DNA of 64,000 nt, from NCBI RefSeq assembly GCF_004801905.1, contig NZ_SSSN01000003.1, positions 434,001 to 498,000 of the forward strand, read 5' to 3'. Below, in pieces: positions 27,327 to 37,980 of the stretch. Source of the DNA: Orlajensenia flava. Its GTDB lineage: Bacteria; Actinomycetota; Actinomycetes; Actinomycetales; Microbacteriaceae. The notes under the pieces are model-generated. The model had not been told where the DNA came from. It saw nothing but the letters and a program-made list of their open reading frames with translations, and did not search any database. The position numbers were made by a program, and so were the translations under genes. Each line of letters begins with the position of its first letter. The stretch's first letter is position 1.

Positions 27327-28525
27327 CAGCTCACGCTCGTTCCGGCCAGTTCGGCTTCGAGGGCGGCCTGGAGGCGCTGCTCGAGGTCGGCGTCGCCGAT
27401 CTGCTGCACGATCTCGCTGAGGAAGCCGCGCACCACCAGACGGCGGGCCTCGTCCTCGCGGATGCCCCGAGCCATCAGGTAGAACAGCTGCTCGTCGTCG
27501 AAGCGTCCGGTGGCGCTCGCGTGGCCGGCGCCCGCGATGTCGCCGGTCTCAATCTCGAGGTTCGGCACCGAGTCGGCGCGCGTTCCGTCGGTGAGAACGA
27601 GGTTGCGGTTCTGCTCGTAGCTGTCCGTGCCGACGGCCTTGTTGCCGATGAGCACGTCGCCGATCCACACCGTCCGTGCCCCGTCGCCCTGCAGGGCGCC
27701 CTTGTAGGTGACCCGGGAGCGCGTGTTGGGAGCGTCGTGATTGACGTAGACCTGCTGCTCGAGGTGCTGTCCTGCGTCGGCGAAGTACATGCCGAAGGCC
27801 TCGATGTCCGCACCCTGCTCAGCGAGGTGGGTGGAGGGGTTCACCCGCACGATCGACCCGCCGAGCGAGACGACGATGTGCTTGAGCTTGGCGTCGCGTC
27901 CGACCCGGCTGAAGTGGTTGGCCAGGTGGATGGCGGTGTCATCCCACTCCTGCACGCTCACGACGGTGAGCTGGGCGCCCTCCCCCACGAGGATCTCGAC
28001 GTTCTCGGCCAGCAGAGCGTCTCCGCTGTTCTCCAGCACGACGAGCGCGCGGCTGAACGGGGCGGCGTCGATGATGGTGTGCGCACCGCGCGCACCGCCG
28101 CCGAGTCCGGAACGGCGCACGTGCACCGCCTTGGCATCCTCGCCGGACACGTCCACGACGAGGGCCTTCTCGAACGCGGTCCACGCGTTGGCGGATGCCC
28201 GGTCCTCGGGCGTCCCCGCCGTGCCGACGCGGGTGTCCTCGCGCGAGGTCCAGCCGACGGTGACGCCGTCGGCGTCCGTCGACGTGACGTCGTAGGACGA
28301 GCCGTTCAGCTCACCCGCCGTCAGCGCGGTGAGTCGAGAGACGGGCGAGTAGCGCCAGTCCACCTCGCGACCGGTGACGGCCGGGAAGTCCTCGACGTTC
28401 GTCGACGTGAAGCGCTCGGAGCGGGTCTGGACCGGCGCCTTGTTGGCCCAGTCCCCGTCGCTGTGCTGCTTCAGTCCGTGCTGCTCGAAGGTGGGAACGG
28501 TGGGTGCGTTGGTGACGGCACTCAT
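27326..28525 (-). CDS. sufD: Fe-S cluster assembly scaffold subunit SufD
   Basis: SufD pairs with SufB and SufC to build iron-sulfur clusters in the cytoplasm. The 399-residue protein has the beta-helix core of the SufB/D family with HLAEQGADIEAFGMYFADAGQHLEQQ and, near the end, SATGRFDDEQLFYLMARGIREDEARRLVVRGFL, the family C-terminal signature. The conserved histidine is in the YVNHDAPNTRS segment. The ATG at 28525 touches the sufB stop with no spacer. The 3' end overlaps the Rieske gene by one base. Confidence 0.95.
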   Translation of the reverse strand: MSAVTNAPTVPTFEQHGLKQHSDGDWANKAPVQTRSERFTSTNVEDFPAVTGREVDWRYSPVSRLTALTAGELNGSSYDVTSTDADGVTVGWTSREDTRVGTAGTPEDRASANAWTAFEKALVVDVSGEDAKAVHVRRSGLGGGARGAHTIIDAAPFSRALVVLENSGDALLAENVEILVGEGAQLTVVSVQEWDDTAIHLANHFSRVGRDAKLKHIVVSLGGSIVRVNPSTHLAEQGADIEAFGMYFADAGQHLEQQVYVNHDAPNTRSRVTYKGALQGDGARTVWIGDVLIGNKAVGTDSYEQNRNLVLTDGTRADSVPNLEIETGDIAGAGHASATGRFDDEQLFYLMARGIREDEARRLVVRGFLSEIVQQIGDADLEQRLQAALEAELAGTSVS

Positions 28526-29944
28526 CTAGCCTACGGATCCTTCCATGCTCATCTCGATGAGCTTGTTGAGTTCGAGCGCGTACTCCATGGGCAGCTCACG
28601 GGCGATCGGCTCGATGAAGCCGCGCACGATCATCGCCATCGCCTCGTCCTCGGGCATTCCGCGGCTCATCAGGTAGAACAGCTGCTCCTCGCTCACGCGC
28701 GAGACGGTGGCCTCATGGCCGAGCTGCACATCGTCGACACGGATGTCGATGGCCGGGTAGGTGTCGGACCGCGAGATCGTGTCGACGAGCAACGCGTCGC
28801 ACCGGACGGTGTTGGCCGCGTGGTGCGCGTTGGCATCCACTCGCACCTCGCCGCGGTAGCCGGCACGACCTCCGCCGCGGGCGATCGACTTGGAGACGAT
28901 CGAGGACTGCGTGTACGGCGCCATGTGGATCATCTTGGCGCCGGCATCCTGGTGCTGACCCGGGCCGGCGAACGCCACAGACAGGGTCTCGCCCTTGGCG
29001 TGCTCCCCCATCAGGAAGATGGACGGGTACTTCATGGTGACCTTGGAGCCGATGTTGCCGTCGATCCACTCCATGGTCGCGCCCTCGGCAGCCGTCGCCC
29101 GCTTGGTGACGAGGTTGTAGACGTTGTTCGACCAGTTCTGGATGGTCGTGTAGCGAACGCGGGCGTTCTTCTTCACGATGATCTCGACGACCGCGGAGTG
29201 CAGCGAGTCGCTCTTGTAGATGGGAGCCGTGCAGCCCTCGATGTAGTGCACGTAGCTGCCCTCGTCGGCGATGATGAGGGTGCGCTCGAACTGGCCCATG
29301 TTCTCGGTGTTGATGCGGAAGTAGGCCTGCAGCGGGATCGACACCTGGACGCCCGGCGGAACGTAGACGAATGATCCACCCGACCAGACGGCGGTGTTGA
29401 GCGCGGCGAACTTGTTGTCGCCCGACGGGATCACCGTTCCGAAGTACTCCTCGAAGAACTCGGGGTGCTCCTTGAGTGCCGTGTCGGTGTCCATGAAGAT
29501 CACGCCCTGAGCCTCGAGCTCCTCGTTGATCTGGTGGTAGACCACCTCGGACTCGTACTGAGCGGCGACGCCGGCGACGAGGCGCTGGCGCTCCGCCTCG
29601 GGGATGCCGAGCTTCTCGTAGGTGCTCTTGATGTCGTCGGGCAGGTCCTCCCAGCTCTGGGCCTGCTTCTCGGTGGAACGAACGAAGTACTTGATGTTGT
29701 CGAAGTCGATCTCCGACAGGTCGGCGCCCCACGTGGGCATGGGCTTGCGCTCGAACAGCTTGAGGGCCTTGAGGCGGCGCTGCAGCATCCAGTCCGGTTC
29801 CGCCTTGAGGCTGGAGATATCGCTGACCACCTCTTCCGAGATGCCGCGCCGAGCGGATGCGCCTGCGGCGTCCGAGTCGGCCCAGCCGAACTCGTAGACA
29901 CCGAGTCCTTCCATTTCGGGGCGGTCGATGAGCACGTCCGACAT
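28526..29944 (-). CDS. sufB: Fe-S cluster assembly scaffold subunit SufB
   Basis: SufB is the main scaffold of the SUF system. The 472-residue product has the N-terminal SufB region ([32 protein letters not shown]), the beta-helix core ([27 protein letters not shown]) and the C-terminal [34 protein letters not shown]. It has no intein. It is the first gene of sufB-sufD-Rieske-sufC-sufT. The ATG at 29944 has AGGAG 4 nt upstream. The 211-bp region shared with the divergent ctaA contains the short dyad CCGGATATCAGTCCGG (29971-29986), a possible operator. No sufR-type regulator gene precedes it, and sufS and sufU are not in the window. Confidence 0.96.
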   Translation of the reverse strand: MSDVLIDRPEMEGLGVYEFGWADSDAAGASARRGISEEVVSDISSLKAEPDWMLQRRLKALKLFERKPMPTWGADLSEIDFDNIKYFVRSTEKQAQSWEDLPDDIKSTYEKLGIPEAERQRLVAGVAAQYESEVVYHQINEELEAQGVIFMDTDTALKEHPEFFEEYFGTVIPSGDNKFAALNTAVWSGGSFVYVPPGVQVSIPLQAYFRINTENMGQFERTLIIADEGSYVHYIEGCTAPIYKSDSLHSAVVEIIVKKNARVRYTTIQNWSNNVYNLVTKRATAAEGATMEWIDGNIGSKVTMKYPSIFLMGEHAKGETLSVAFAGPGQHQDAGAKMIHMAPYTQSSIVSKSIARGGGRAGYRGEVRVDANAHHAANTVRCDALLVDTISRSDTYPAIDIRVDDVQLGHEATVSRVSEEQLFYLMSRGMPEDEAMAMIVRGFIEPIARELPMEYALELNKLIEMSMEGSVG

Positions 29945-30155
29945 AATCTCCTCTTTCCTACCTTCGCCAACCGGATATCAGTCCGGCTCATTCCCCTCCC
30001 GCGCGTGTGTGCGACGGTCACGAGGCGTGATGTGCGTGGGCAGCTTCTGCGCGTCCCTATGATTGTTGGAGGAACCGCGACCACTCTGGCCGCCCGATCT
30101 GCGCGGCGGGGCCCGCTGTTTCCAACTGATCAAGTCTACCTGAGGACCACCCCGC

Positions 30156-31094
30156 GTGAAGCGTTTCTGGAACTGGCTGCCCGATCACGTCGATCGGCGC
30201 GTGCGCGTGCTGGCGTGGCTGTCGCTGATCTGCCAGGTCGTGCTCGTGGGCACCGGCGGACTCGTGCGGCTCACGGCATCCGGCCTCGGCTGTCCCACCT
30301 GGCCGACCTGCACCGACGACTCGCTCGTGAACACGCCCGAGATGGGCGTGCACGGCATCATCGAGTTCGGCAACCGCACGCTGACGTTCGTGCTGGTCGT
30401 CATCGCGATCGCCATGTTCCTCGCCGTCATCCGCTTCCGCGCCGAGCGCCGCGACCTGTTCCTGCTCGCCCTCTTCATCGGCCTGGGTATCCCCGCCCAG
30501 GGCGTCATCGGCGGCCTCAGCGTGCTCACCCACCTGAACCCCTACGTCGTCGGCCTCCACTTCGTGATCTCGGTCGTGCTGGTGTGCCTGGCGACCGTCC
30601 TCGTCGTCCGCGTGTACGCCACACCCGGCCCGCGCGAGCGCGCCGTGCCGCGCTGGTTCGCGGTGCTCGCCGTCGTGCTCAGCGTGCTCGTGGCGATCAC
30701 GATCGTCTTCGGCATCCTCACCACCGGGTCCGGGCCGCACGCCGGAGACGCGAACGCGCCGCGCAACGACCTGAACCCGGAGCTGTTGCAGCACGTGCAC
30801 TCGTGGCCCGCGTATGCCGTCCTCGCGGTCACGCTGGTGATGCTCGTGGCGACCTTCACCGCGCGCATCCCCGGCCGCCGGGCGGTGCTCCTGCTCCTCG
30901 CCGTCGAGGTGCTGCAGATCATCGTGGGCCTGTGGCAGGCTCGCACCGGCCTGCCGCCCTTCCTCGTCGGCATCCACATGGTGCTCGCCGTGACTCTCGC
31001 GGCCGCGACCACCAATGTCGTGATGGGACTCACACGGCGCGTCTCGCCCTCCGCCGAGGACGTGGAGCGACCGCACGCCGTCACAACCGCCTGA
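30156..31094 (+). CDS. ctaA: Heme A synthase (CtaA/COX15)
   Basis: CtaA oxidises the methyl group of heme O to the formyl group of heme A for cytochrome c oxidase. The 312-residue protein has about eight membrane segments. It carries the paired loop cysteines in GLGCPTWPTC, the heme-ligand region HGIIEFGNRTLTF, GVIGGLSVLTHLNPYVVGLHF, and in the second half HVHSWPAYAV and GLPPFLVGIHM. The start is GTG at 30156, with GAGGA 9 nt upstream. It diverges from sufB. The partner heme O synthase gene ctaB is 0.8 kb downstream on the other strand. Confidence 0.94.
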   Translation: MKRFWNWLPDHVDRRVRVLAWLSLICQVVLVGTGGLVRLTASGLGCPTWPTCTDDSLVNTPEMGVHGIIEFGNRTLTFVLVVIAIAMFLAVIRFRAERRDLFLLALFIGLGIPAQGVIGGLSVLTHLNPYVVGLHFVISVVLVCLATVLVVRVYATPGPRERAVPRWFAVLAVVLSVLVAITIVFGILTTGSGPHAGDANAPRNDLNPELLQHVHSWPAYAVLAVTLVMLVATFTARIPGRRAVLLLLAVEVLQIIVGLWQARTGLPPFLVGIHMVLAVTLAAATTNVVMGLTRRVSPSAEDVERPHAVTTA

Positions 31095-31203
31095 GCGACT
31101 CGCCCGGCGTGCCGCTCCCCCGCTCCCGGAGCACGACGTAGGCTCCCGTCATGGCGGCGGCATCCGTGCTCGGCAGACAGTCCTCCTCGATCGGGGAGGA
31201 CGG

Positions 31204-31887
31204 ATGACGCCCGAGCGCCTCGACATCGAGTCCCTCGCGCTGGTGCACGCCGCGGCCGCACGTCGGCGGCTGATCGAAACGCCGTTCCCCCAGGGCATGA
31301 TGCCGGTCTACGTCGACCTCTACCTCGCGGGGGCCCCGGTCGCCTCCTGCGCCGTGCTTCCGGATGATCGCGCCATCGACCTGCTGCACGACCTCACCCG
31401 TCTGCTCGACGCGGACACCATCGTGCACACCTGCGACGCCTATCTCGCGGCCGCATCGTCCCCGACGTCGGCGGCGAGCGTGCAGTCCCGGTTCGAGGTG
31501 GGAGATCCGAGCGTGTGCGAAGGCATCGCCGTGATGATCGTCTCCCTCGAGGAGGGTGCTCTCTCGGTACGGCTGCCGTACGCGCGCAGCGTCGTCGACG
31601 GCGTCGAGTTCCACGACGCGGCGGTGTCGGGCCTGGAGGACGATGACCGCATCGATGAAGCGCTGGCATCCCGACTTCTGGCCATGCTCGACGACTCCGA
31701 CCTCGGCGTCGCTCCGCTGCCCACCTTCGACGGGGACGAGCTCGCCATCCTGCTGCACGACCCCGACGAGCGCTCGGCCTGCGACGGCTGGGGACTCACC
31801 AGCGGTGGCGTGTCGAACGTTCCGGACGGCCATCCGCTGCTCGCTCTGCTCGGCGCCGCACGCTCGAGCATTCGAAGCCGAGGCTGA
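31204..31887 (+). CDS. Hypothetical protein between ctaA and ctaB
   Basis: This 227-residue, mostly soluble acidic protein is not one I recognise. It starts MTPERLDIESLALVHAAAARRR and contains PQGMMPVYVDLYLAGAPVASCAVLPDD, an acidic middle (SGLEDDDRIDEALASRLLAMLDDSDLG) and a C-terminal DGWGLTSGGVSNVPDGHPLLALLGAAR. Ordinary composition with few arginines supports a real gene, whereas the opposite strand reads as low-complexity. It begins 109 bp after ctaA, perhaps co-transcribed, and ends 6 bp before the convergent ctaB stop. No membrane segment, signal peptide or known motif is visible. No function is proposed. Confidence 0.68.
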   Translation: MTPERLDIESLALVHAAAARRRLIETPFPQGMMPVYVDLYLAGAPVASCAVLPDDRAIDLLHDLTRLLDADTIVHTCDAYLAAASSPTSAASVQSRFEVGDPSVCEGIAVMIVSLEEGALSVRLPYARSVVDGVEFHDAAVSGLEDDDRIDEALASRLLAMLDDSDLGVAPLPTFDGDELAILLHDPDERSACDGWGLTSGGVSNVPDGHPLLALLGAARSSIRSRG

Positions 31888-31893
31888 GGACGC

Positions 31894-32814
31894 CTAGAAC
31901 GGCAGCAGCGGGTCGATCGCTATCGCCAGGAACAGCAGCGAGAGGTACGCGATGGACCCGTGGAACACTCGCATCGGCGACGCATCGCCGTGACGGATGG
32001 CCAGGTTGTAGAGCCGGTGCGTCTCGTAGATGAACCAGCCGCCCGCAGCGAGCGCGACGACCGAGTAGAGCACGCCCATGCCCGCCACCGGGACCAGCAG
32101 CAGCGAGCAGGCCACCGTCGCCCAGGCGTACAGCACGACCTGCAGGCCGACGGCCGCCCGCCCCCGCACGACCGCGAGCATCGGAACACCGGCCGCCTTG
32201 TAGTCCTCGCGGTACTTCATCGACAGCGGCCAGTAGTGCGGCGGCGTCCACAGGAAGATGACCATGAACAGGATGAAGGGGGTCCAGGTGAGCGAGCCGG
32301 TCACGGCCGCCCATCCGATCAGTACCGGCATGCACCCCGCGACTCCGCCCCAGACGATGTTCTGCGAGGTGCGGCGCTTGAGGATGAGGCTGTAGAAGAC
32401 GACGTAGAGCAGGATGGCGCCCAGGGAGAGGGCGGCAGCGAGCCAGTTCGCGAACACGCCGAGCCAGAGGATCGACGCGACACCCAGGACGTAGGCGAAG
32501 ACGAGCGCCTCGCGGTCGCTGAGCTCACCCGTGACGAGCGGGCGCTTGCTCGTCCGCTTCATGACGCGGTCGATGTCACGGTCGATGTAGCAGTTGAACG
32601 CTCCAGCGGAGCCCGCGCTCATGGCGCCCCCGACGAGCGTCGCCAGCACGAGCCACACGGATGGCAGCCCGTTCTGGGCCAGGATCATGGTCGGCGCCGT
32701 CACGACCAGGAGCAGTTCGATGACACGGGGCTTGGTGAGGGCGACGTACGCAGCGACCTTGCGACGGATGCCGATGGGGCCCGCGGCGGGTCGGGTCTCG
32801 AGTGCGACGTTCAT
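31894..32814 (-). CDS. ctaB: Heme O synthase (protoheme IX farnesyltransferase)
   Basis: CtaB attaches a farnesyl group to heme B to give heme O, the substrate of CtaA. The 306-residue product has about nine membrane segments. The UbiA-family prenyl-diphosphate motif is [20 protein letters not shown], followed by the conserved [13 protein letters not shown]. The C-terminus is normal. I chose the ATG at 32814 ([12 protein letters not shown]), which has GGGGAG just upstream; the frame is open further back without family similarity. It diverges from tkt, an arrangement frequent in Actinobacteria. Confidence 0.95.
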   Translation of the reverse strand: MNVALETRPAAGPIGIRRKVAAYVALTKPRVIELLLVVTAPTMILAQNGLPSVWLVLATLVGGAMSAGSAGAFNCYIDRDIDRVMKRTSKRPLVTGELSDREALVFAYVLGVASILWLGVFANWLAAALSLGAILLYVVFYSLILKRRTSQNIVWGGVAGCMPVLIGWAAVTGSLTWTPFILFMVIFLWTPPHYWPLSMKYREDYKAAGVPMLAVVRGRAAVGLQVVLYAWATVACSLLLVPVAGMGVLYSVVALAAGGWFIYETHRLYNLAIRHGDASPMRVFHGSIAYLSLLFLAIAIDPLLPF

Positions 32815-33118
32815 TGCTCCCCATCGTCCGGGGTTGCTCAGTGCTGCCCGGTAATGCAGCTTCGAGTCTAAGCCATCGCCGTAGCTCCGGACTCCGGCCG
32901 AGCGCCGCCGATCCGGACCCGCCCTCGGCTCCGATGTCAAGCGCGTCATACGCACCGGAGCCCTCCCTATACTGGAAACGCCCGCCGCTGCAGCATGCGT
33001 GCGACCCCCTCCAGAGTGCATGTGCTGCGCGCCGATGATGTTGATACGGCGGGCTTCGACAAGGCGGAGTCCGCCCAACAGAACGCGGCTCCCCGGCATC
33101 CGAAAGGGTCAGTTTCAC
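32815..33118. other. ctaB/tkt divergent regulatory region
   Basis: This 304-bp stretch holds no gene. A TATACT box at 32968-32973 is a candidate -10 for tkt, giving a leader of about 140 nt; its -35 is poor. On the other strand TTGACA (32940-32935) is a candidate -35 for ctaB, but the -10 is unclear. I see no riboswitch signature. Confidence 0.5.
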
Positions 33119-35212
33119 GTGGCAGATCTGCAATGGGAACCCATCGACGAGAAAGCGGTGGACACCGCCAGAATCCTCGCCGCCGATGCTGTCGAGAAGG
33201 TGGGCAACGGCCACCCCGGAACGGCCATGAGCCTGGCCCCGGCCGCCTACCTGCTGTTCCAGCGCGTGATGCGCCGCGATCCATCGGACGCGGAGTGGAT
33301 CGGGCGCGACCGCTTCGTGCTGTCGGCCGGCCACAGCTCGCTGACGCAGTACACGCAGTTCTACCTGGGCGGCTACGGCCTCGAACTCCAGGACCTCAAG
33401 GAACTGCGCACCTGGGGGTCGAAGACCCCGGGCCACCCGGAGTACGGGCACACCGACGGCGTGGAGATCACCACGGGGCCGCTCGGCCAGGGGCTTTCGT
33501 CGGCTGTCGGCATGGCGTACGCGCAGCGTTTCGAGCGCGGACTGTTCGACCCGGATGCCGCTGAAGGCACATCGCCCTTCGACCACCACATCTTCGTCAT
33601 CGCCAGCGACGGCGACCTCGAAGAGGGCATCACGAGCGAGGCGTCGTCCCTCGCGGGGCACCAGGAACTCGGCAACCTCGTCCTCATCTACGACTCCAAC
33701 CAGATCTCCATCGAGGACGACACCGATATCGCGTTCACGGAGGACGTGGCCAAGCGCTACGAGGCCTACCACTGGCACGTGCAGACGGTCGACTGGAAGA
33801 AGACCGGCGAGTACGTCGAGGATGTCCAGGAGCTCTACGATGCGATCGAGGCGGCGAAGGCCGTCACCGACAAGCCGTCGATCATCATCCTCAAGACGAT
33901 CATCGGCTGGCCGAGCCCGAAGAAGCAGAACTCCGGCAAGATCCACGGCTCCGCGCTCGGCGCCGAGGAGCTAGCCGCCGTCAAGGAGGTGCTCGGGTTC
34001 GACCCCGAGAAGACCTTCGACGTCGACCCCGCCGTGCTCGAGCACACCCGCGAGGCCGTCGAGCGCGGTCAGGCCCAGCACGCCGAGTGGACCAAGAGCT
34101 TCGACGTCTGGGCCGAGGCCAACCCGGAGCGCAAGAAGCTGCTCGACCGCGTGCTCACGGGCGAAGCGCCGGAGGGCATGGAGGAGGCGCTTCCGGTCTT
34201 CGAGTCCGGAACCGAGGTGTCCACCAGGGCCGCATCCGGCAAGGTGATCAACGCCATCGCCCCCCTGATGCCTGAATTCTGGGGAGGATCGGCCGACTTG
34301 GCCGAGTCGAACCTGACGACGATCACGGATGCCGCATCCTTTGTTCCGCAGGAGCGCTCGACCCACGAGTGGACCGGCAACCCGTACGGCCGGGTGCTGC
34401 ATTTCGGCATCCGGGAGCACGCGATGGCCGCCATCCTGAACGGCATCGTGCTGCACGGCAACACGCGACCCTACGGCGGCACCTTCCTCATCTTCAGCGA
34501 TTACCAGCGGCCGTCGCTGCGCCTCGCGGCACTGATGAAGGCTCCGACCATCCTGGTCTGGACGCACGACTCCGTGGCCCTCGGCGAGGACGGACCGACG
34601 CATCAGCCCGTCGAGCAGCTCGCGACCTTGCGCGCGATCCCCGACTTCACCGTGATCCGTCCTGGCGACGCCAACGAGGTCTCCTATGCCTGGCTGGAGC
34701 TGCTCAGCCGTCGCAAGGGACCGGCCGGCATCGCGCTGACGCGGCAGAACATCCCCGTCTTCGAGCGTGGAGACGGCGAGGCATCCGGCGACACCTTGGC
34801 CTCGGCGAAGCACGTCGGCAAGGGCGCCTACATCCTCGCGGAGGCCCAGAACGGCGAGCCCGACGTCATCGTCATCGCCACCGGATCCGAGGTGCAGCTC
34901 GCCCTGCAGGCGCGCGACCGCCTCTCCGGAGAGGGCGTCAACGTGCGCGTGGTCTCGGCTCCCAGCCTCGAGTGGTTCGAGGAGCAGAGCGCCGAGTACC
35001 GCGAGAGCGTGCTACCGAAGGCCGTCACCGCCCGCGTGTCGGTCGAGGCGGGCACCAGCCTCACCTGGGTGCGCTACGTCGGCGATCGCGGTCGCAGCGT
35101 GTCCATCGAGCACTTCGGCGCATCCGCCGACTGGAAGACCCTGTTCGAGAAGTTCGGCATCACGACCGACCACGTCGTCGAGGCCGTCCGAGAGACCATC
35201 GCGTCGGCCTGA
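33119..35212 (+). CDS. tkt: Transketolase
   Basis: Transketolase moves two-carbon units between sugar phosphates with thiamine diphosphate. The 697-residue protein has the N-terminal [24 protein letters not shown], the TPP-binding segment [22 protein letters not shown], and the pyrimidine-domain segment [19 protein letters not shown], then [20 protein letters not shown] chose GTG at 33119 ([18 protein letters not shown]) with AAGGG upstream; the frame opens earlier without family similarity. It is the first gene of tkt-tal-pgi-zwf-opcA-pgl, the actinobacterial pentose-phosphate operon. Confidence 0.96.
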   Translation: MADLQWEPIDEKAVDTARILAADAVEKVGNGHPGTAMSLAPAAYLLFQRVMRRDPSDAEWIGRDRFVLSAGHSSLTQYTQFYLGGYGLELQDLKELRTWGSKTPGHPEYGHTDGVEITTGPLGQGLSSAVGMAYAQRFERGLFDPDAAEGTSPFDHHIFVIASDGDLEEGITSEASSLAGHQELGNLVLIYDSNQISIEDDTDIAFTEDVAKRYEAYHWHVQTVDWKKTGEYVEDVQELYDAIEAAKAVTDKPSIIILKTIIGWPSPKKQNSGKIHGSALGAEELAAVKEVLGFDPEKTFDVDPAVLEHTREAVERGQAQHAEWTKSFDVWAEANPERKKLLDRVLTGEAPEGMEEALPVFESGTEVSTRAASGKVINAIAPLMPEFWGGSADLAESNLTTITDAASFVPQERSTHEWTGNPYGRVLHFGIREHAMAAILNGIVLHGNTRPYGGTFLIFSDYQRPSLRLAALMKAPTILVWTHDSVALGEDGPTHQPVEQLATLRAIPDFTVIRPGDANEVSYAWLELLSRRKGPAGIALTRQNIPVFERGDGEASGDTLASAKHVGKGAYILAEAQNGEPDVIVIATGSEVQLALQARDRLSGEGVNVRVVSAPSLEWFEEQSAEYRESVLPKAVTARVSVEAGTSLTWVRYVGDRGRSVSIEHFGASADWKTLFEKFGITTDHVVEAVRETIASA

Positions 35213-35249
35213 ACCACGATCACGACGCGTACTGAGAGAAGACGAAGAG

Positions 35250-36374
35250 ATGACTGAGACCAACACCACCACATCACCGCTCGCGGAGTTGTCCGCCGCC
35301 GGTGTGAGCATCTGGCTCGACGACCTGTCGCGCGAGCGCATCACCTCCGGGGGGCTGCAGAAGCTCATCGTCGAGCGCAACGTGGTGGGCGTGACCACCA
35401 ACCCGACCATCTTCGCGGCCGCGCTGGCCAACGGCGAGGCCTACGACGCCCAGGTGCGCGAGCTGGCCGCGCATGGCGCATCCGTCGATGACGCGGTCTT
35501 CGAGATCACGACGGATGACGTGGCTCGCGCCGCCGAGATCTTCGCCCCGGTCTACGAGGCCACCGGCCACGTCGACGGTCGGGTCTCGATCGAGGTGGGG
35601 CCCGCTGTCGCGCACGACTCCGACCAGACCATCATCGACGCGAAGCGGCTGTGGGAGAAGGTCGACCGTCCCAACGCGATGATCAAGATCCCGGCGACGA
35701 TCGAGGGGCTCGACGCCATCACCGAGGTGATCGGATCCGGAATCAGCGTGAACGTCACGCTCATCTTCAGCCTCGACCGTCACCGCGAGGTGATCCACGC
35801 CTACCTCGCCGGGCTCGAGAAGGCCCAGGCGGCCGGCATCGACCTCTCCACCATCGAGTCGGTGGCCTCCTTCTTCGTCTCCCGTGTCGACAGCGAGATC
35901 GACAAGCGTCTCGACGCGATCGGCACCGACGAGGCGAAGGCGCTCAAGGGCAAGGCGGGCGTCGCCAACGCGCAGTTGGCGTACGAGCTCTACGAGCAGG
36001 AGTTCGCCTCCGAACGGGCGCAGGCGCTCATCGCCGCCGGCGCGAACAAGCAGCGTCCGCTGTGGGCATCGACGGGCGTCAAGGACCCCGCCTACCCCGA
36101 CACGCTCTACGTGACCAATCTCGTCGCCCCCGGTGTCGTGAACACCATGCCCGAGAAGACGATGGACGCCACGTTCGACCACGGGGTCGTCGAGGGCGAC
36201 ACCGTCACGGTGGCCTACGCGTCCGCAGCACGGACGCTCGACGACCTCGAGAAGGTCGGGATCTCCTATGACGACGTCACCGCCCTGCTCGAGAAGGAAG
36301 GCGTGGACAAGTTCGTGGTGTCGTGGAACGAACTGCTCGAGACGGTGCGCACCGCCTTGGATGCGGCCAAGTGA
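35250..36374 (+). CDS. tal: Transaldolase
   Basis: Transaldolase transfers a three-carbon unit between sedoheptulose-7-phosphate and glyceraldehyde-3-phosphate. The 374-residue product is the long actinobacterial type: [21 protein letters not shown] near the start, [11 protein letters not shown], the Schiff-base lysine in NAMIKIPAT (about residue 147), and [18 protein letters not shown]. The ATG at 35250 starts [18 protein letters not shown]. It begins 37 bp after tkt, and its stop overlaps the pgi GTG (GTGA). Confidence 0.96.
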   Translation: MTETNTTTSPLAELSAAGVSIWLDDLSRERITSGGLQKLIVERNVVGVTTNPTIFAAALANGEAYDAQVRELAAHGASVDDAVFEITTDDVARAAEIFAPVYEATGHVDGRVSIEVGPAVAHDSDQTIIDAKRLWEKVDRPNAMIKIPATIEGLDAITEVIGSGISVNVTLIFSLDRHREVIHAYLAGLEKAQAAGIDLSTIESVASFFVSRVDSEIDKRLDAIGTDEAKALKGKAGVANAQLAYELYEQEFASERAQALIAAGANKQRPLWASTGVKDPAYPDTLYVTNLVAPGVVNTMPEKTMDATFDHGVVEGDTVTVAYASAARTLDDLEKVGISYDDVTALLEKEGVDKFVVSWNELLETVRTALDAAK

Positions 36375-37975
36375 GCATCAGCATCTCGGTGACGGGCGCC
36401 GCGGCTGAAGCGGTTCGCACGCACCTCCCGGCGCTGGTCTCCGACCTCGTCGCATCCGGCATCACCGCCCTGGACCCTGCGCTGTGGGGGACGGACGCCG
36501 AGGACGAGGCCGCCCATCGGCTCGGCTGGACGGAGTCCGTTGCCGGCTCCCGGCCGCTCGTGGCCGAGATCACCGCCCTGCGCGAAGAGCTCCACGCGGC
36601 GGGGGTGCGGCACATCGCCCTCGCCGGGATGGGCGGATCCTCTCTCGCCCCAGAGGTCATCACGCGGACGACCGGTGTCGACCTGACCGTGCTGGACAGC
36701 ACCGCGCCCGGCCAGGTGCTCGACGCGCTCGGAGATCGCCTGGCGGAGACCGCGCTCGTCGTGTCGTCGAAGTCGGGCTCGACGGTGGAGACCGACAGCC
36801 AGAAGCGAGTCTTCGAACGAGCATTCCGGGAGGCGGGCATCGATCCGCTCACCCGCATCGTCGTGGTCACCGACCCGGGATCGCCTCTGGACGAGGCCGC
36901 TCGCGCCGACGGCTATCGCGTCTTCAACGCCGACCCCACCGTCGGTGGCCGCTACTCGGCGCTCACCGCCTTCGGCCTGGTGCCGAGCGGTCTCGCCGGG
37001 GTCGACCTCGACGAACTGCTGGATGAGGCCGAGACCATCGCACTCCAGCTCGCCATCGACGAGGACGACAACCCGGGCCTCATCCTCGGGGCCGCCATCG
37101 CCGGGACGGCGCCGCTGCGCGACAAGCTCGGCCTCCTCGCGGACGGCACGCACATCGTCGGGCTCGGCGACTGGGTGGAGCAGCTCGTGGCCGAGTCCAC
37201 CGGCAAGCTCGGCAAGGGCATCCTTCCCGTCGTCATCGATCACGACGCTCCCGAGCTCACGGAGGACCTGTCCGACTTCCTGCTCGTCAGACTGGTCGAC
37301 GACGCCGGAGAACACGTGTTCCCGCATGGAAAGGCTAACGAGATCCGCATCAGCGGAACGCTCGGCGCCCAATTCCTGACCTGGGAATACGCCACCGCCG
37401 TCGCGGGACGGCTGCTCGGCATCAACCCCTTCGACCAGCCCGACGTCGAGTCGGCCAAGGCAGCCACCCGCGGGCTGCTCGATGCCACCCCCTCCCCCGA
37501 GCCGGCCGCGTTCGTCAGCGTGGGCATCGAGGTGCGCGGCACCGCCGACGTCATCGGCGCCTCCAGCGACCTCGCGTCGGCGATCGAGGTGCTCGTCGAG
37601 GAGCTGCCTGCAGGCGGCTACCTTGCGATCCAGGCCTACGTCGACCGCATCGCCCTTCCGCGGCTGGCCGAGCTGCGTGACATCCTCGCCAAGCGTTCCG
37701 GCAGGCCGGTCACCTTCGGCTGGGGCCCGCGTTTCCTTCACTCCACGGGACAGTTCCACAAGGGCGGTCCCGCGGTGGGGGTGTTCCTGCAGATCACGGA
37801 GAACGCGACGACCGACCTGGACATCCCCGATCGTCCGTTCACCTTCGGCCAGCTGATCCAGGCTCAGGCGAGCGGCGACGCGAGCGTCCTGGCCGACCAT
37901 GGACGCCCGGTGCTGCGCCTCAACCTGACGGATGCGTCGGCCGACACGGCGGCGCTGTTCGACGCGATCCGATAG
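36371..37975 (+). CDS. pgi: Glucose-6-phosphate isomerase
   Basis: Pgi interconverts glucose-6-phosphate and fructose-6-phosphate. The 534-residue protein has two SIS-type sugar-isomerase halves: [19 protein letters not shown] and [19 protein letters not shown] in the first, [20 protein letters not shown] and [19 protein letters not shown] in the second. This divergent form travels with tal and zwf in Micrococcales. The start is GTG at 36371, overlapping the tal stop. Its position makes the operon able to cycle fructose-6-phosphate back into the oxidative branch. Confidence 0.93.
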   Translation: MSISISVTGAAAEAVRTHLPALVSDLVASGITALDPALWGTDAEDEAAHRLGWTESVAGSRPLVAEITALREELHAAGVRHIALAGMGGSSLAPEVITRTTGVDLTVLDSTAPGQVLDALGDRLAETALVVSSKSGSTVETDSQKRVFERAFREAGIDPLTRIVVVTDPGSPLDEAARADGYRVFNADPTVGGRYSALTAFGLVPSGLAGVDLDELLDEAETIALQLAIDEDDNPGLILGAAIAGTAPLRDKLGLLADGTHIVGLGDWVEQLVAESTGKLGKGILPVVIDHDAPELTEDLSDFLLVRLVDDAGEHVFPHGKANEIRISGTLGAQFLTWEYATAVAGRLLGINPFDQPDVESAKAATRGLLDATPSPEPAAFVSVGIEVRGTADVIGASSDLASAIEVLVEELPAGGYLAIQAYVDRIALPRLAELRDILAKRSGRPVTFGWGPRFLHSTGQFHKGGPAVGVFLQITENATTDLDIPDRPFTFGQLIQAQASGDASVLADHGRPVLRLNLTDASADTAALFDAIR

Positions 37976-37980
37976 AGCAC

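Noticed and set aside
31081-31833. A 250-codon minus-strand frame opposite the unknown gene between ctaA and ctaB
   Set aside because: Its composition is irregular and Arg/His-rich, whereas the plus-strand frame has normal protein composition.
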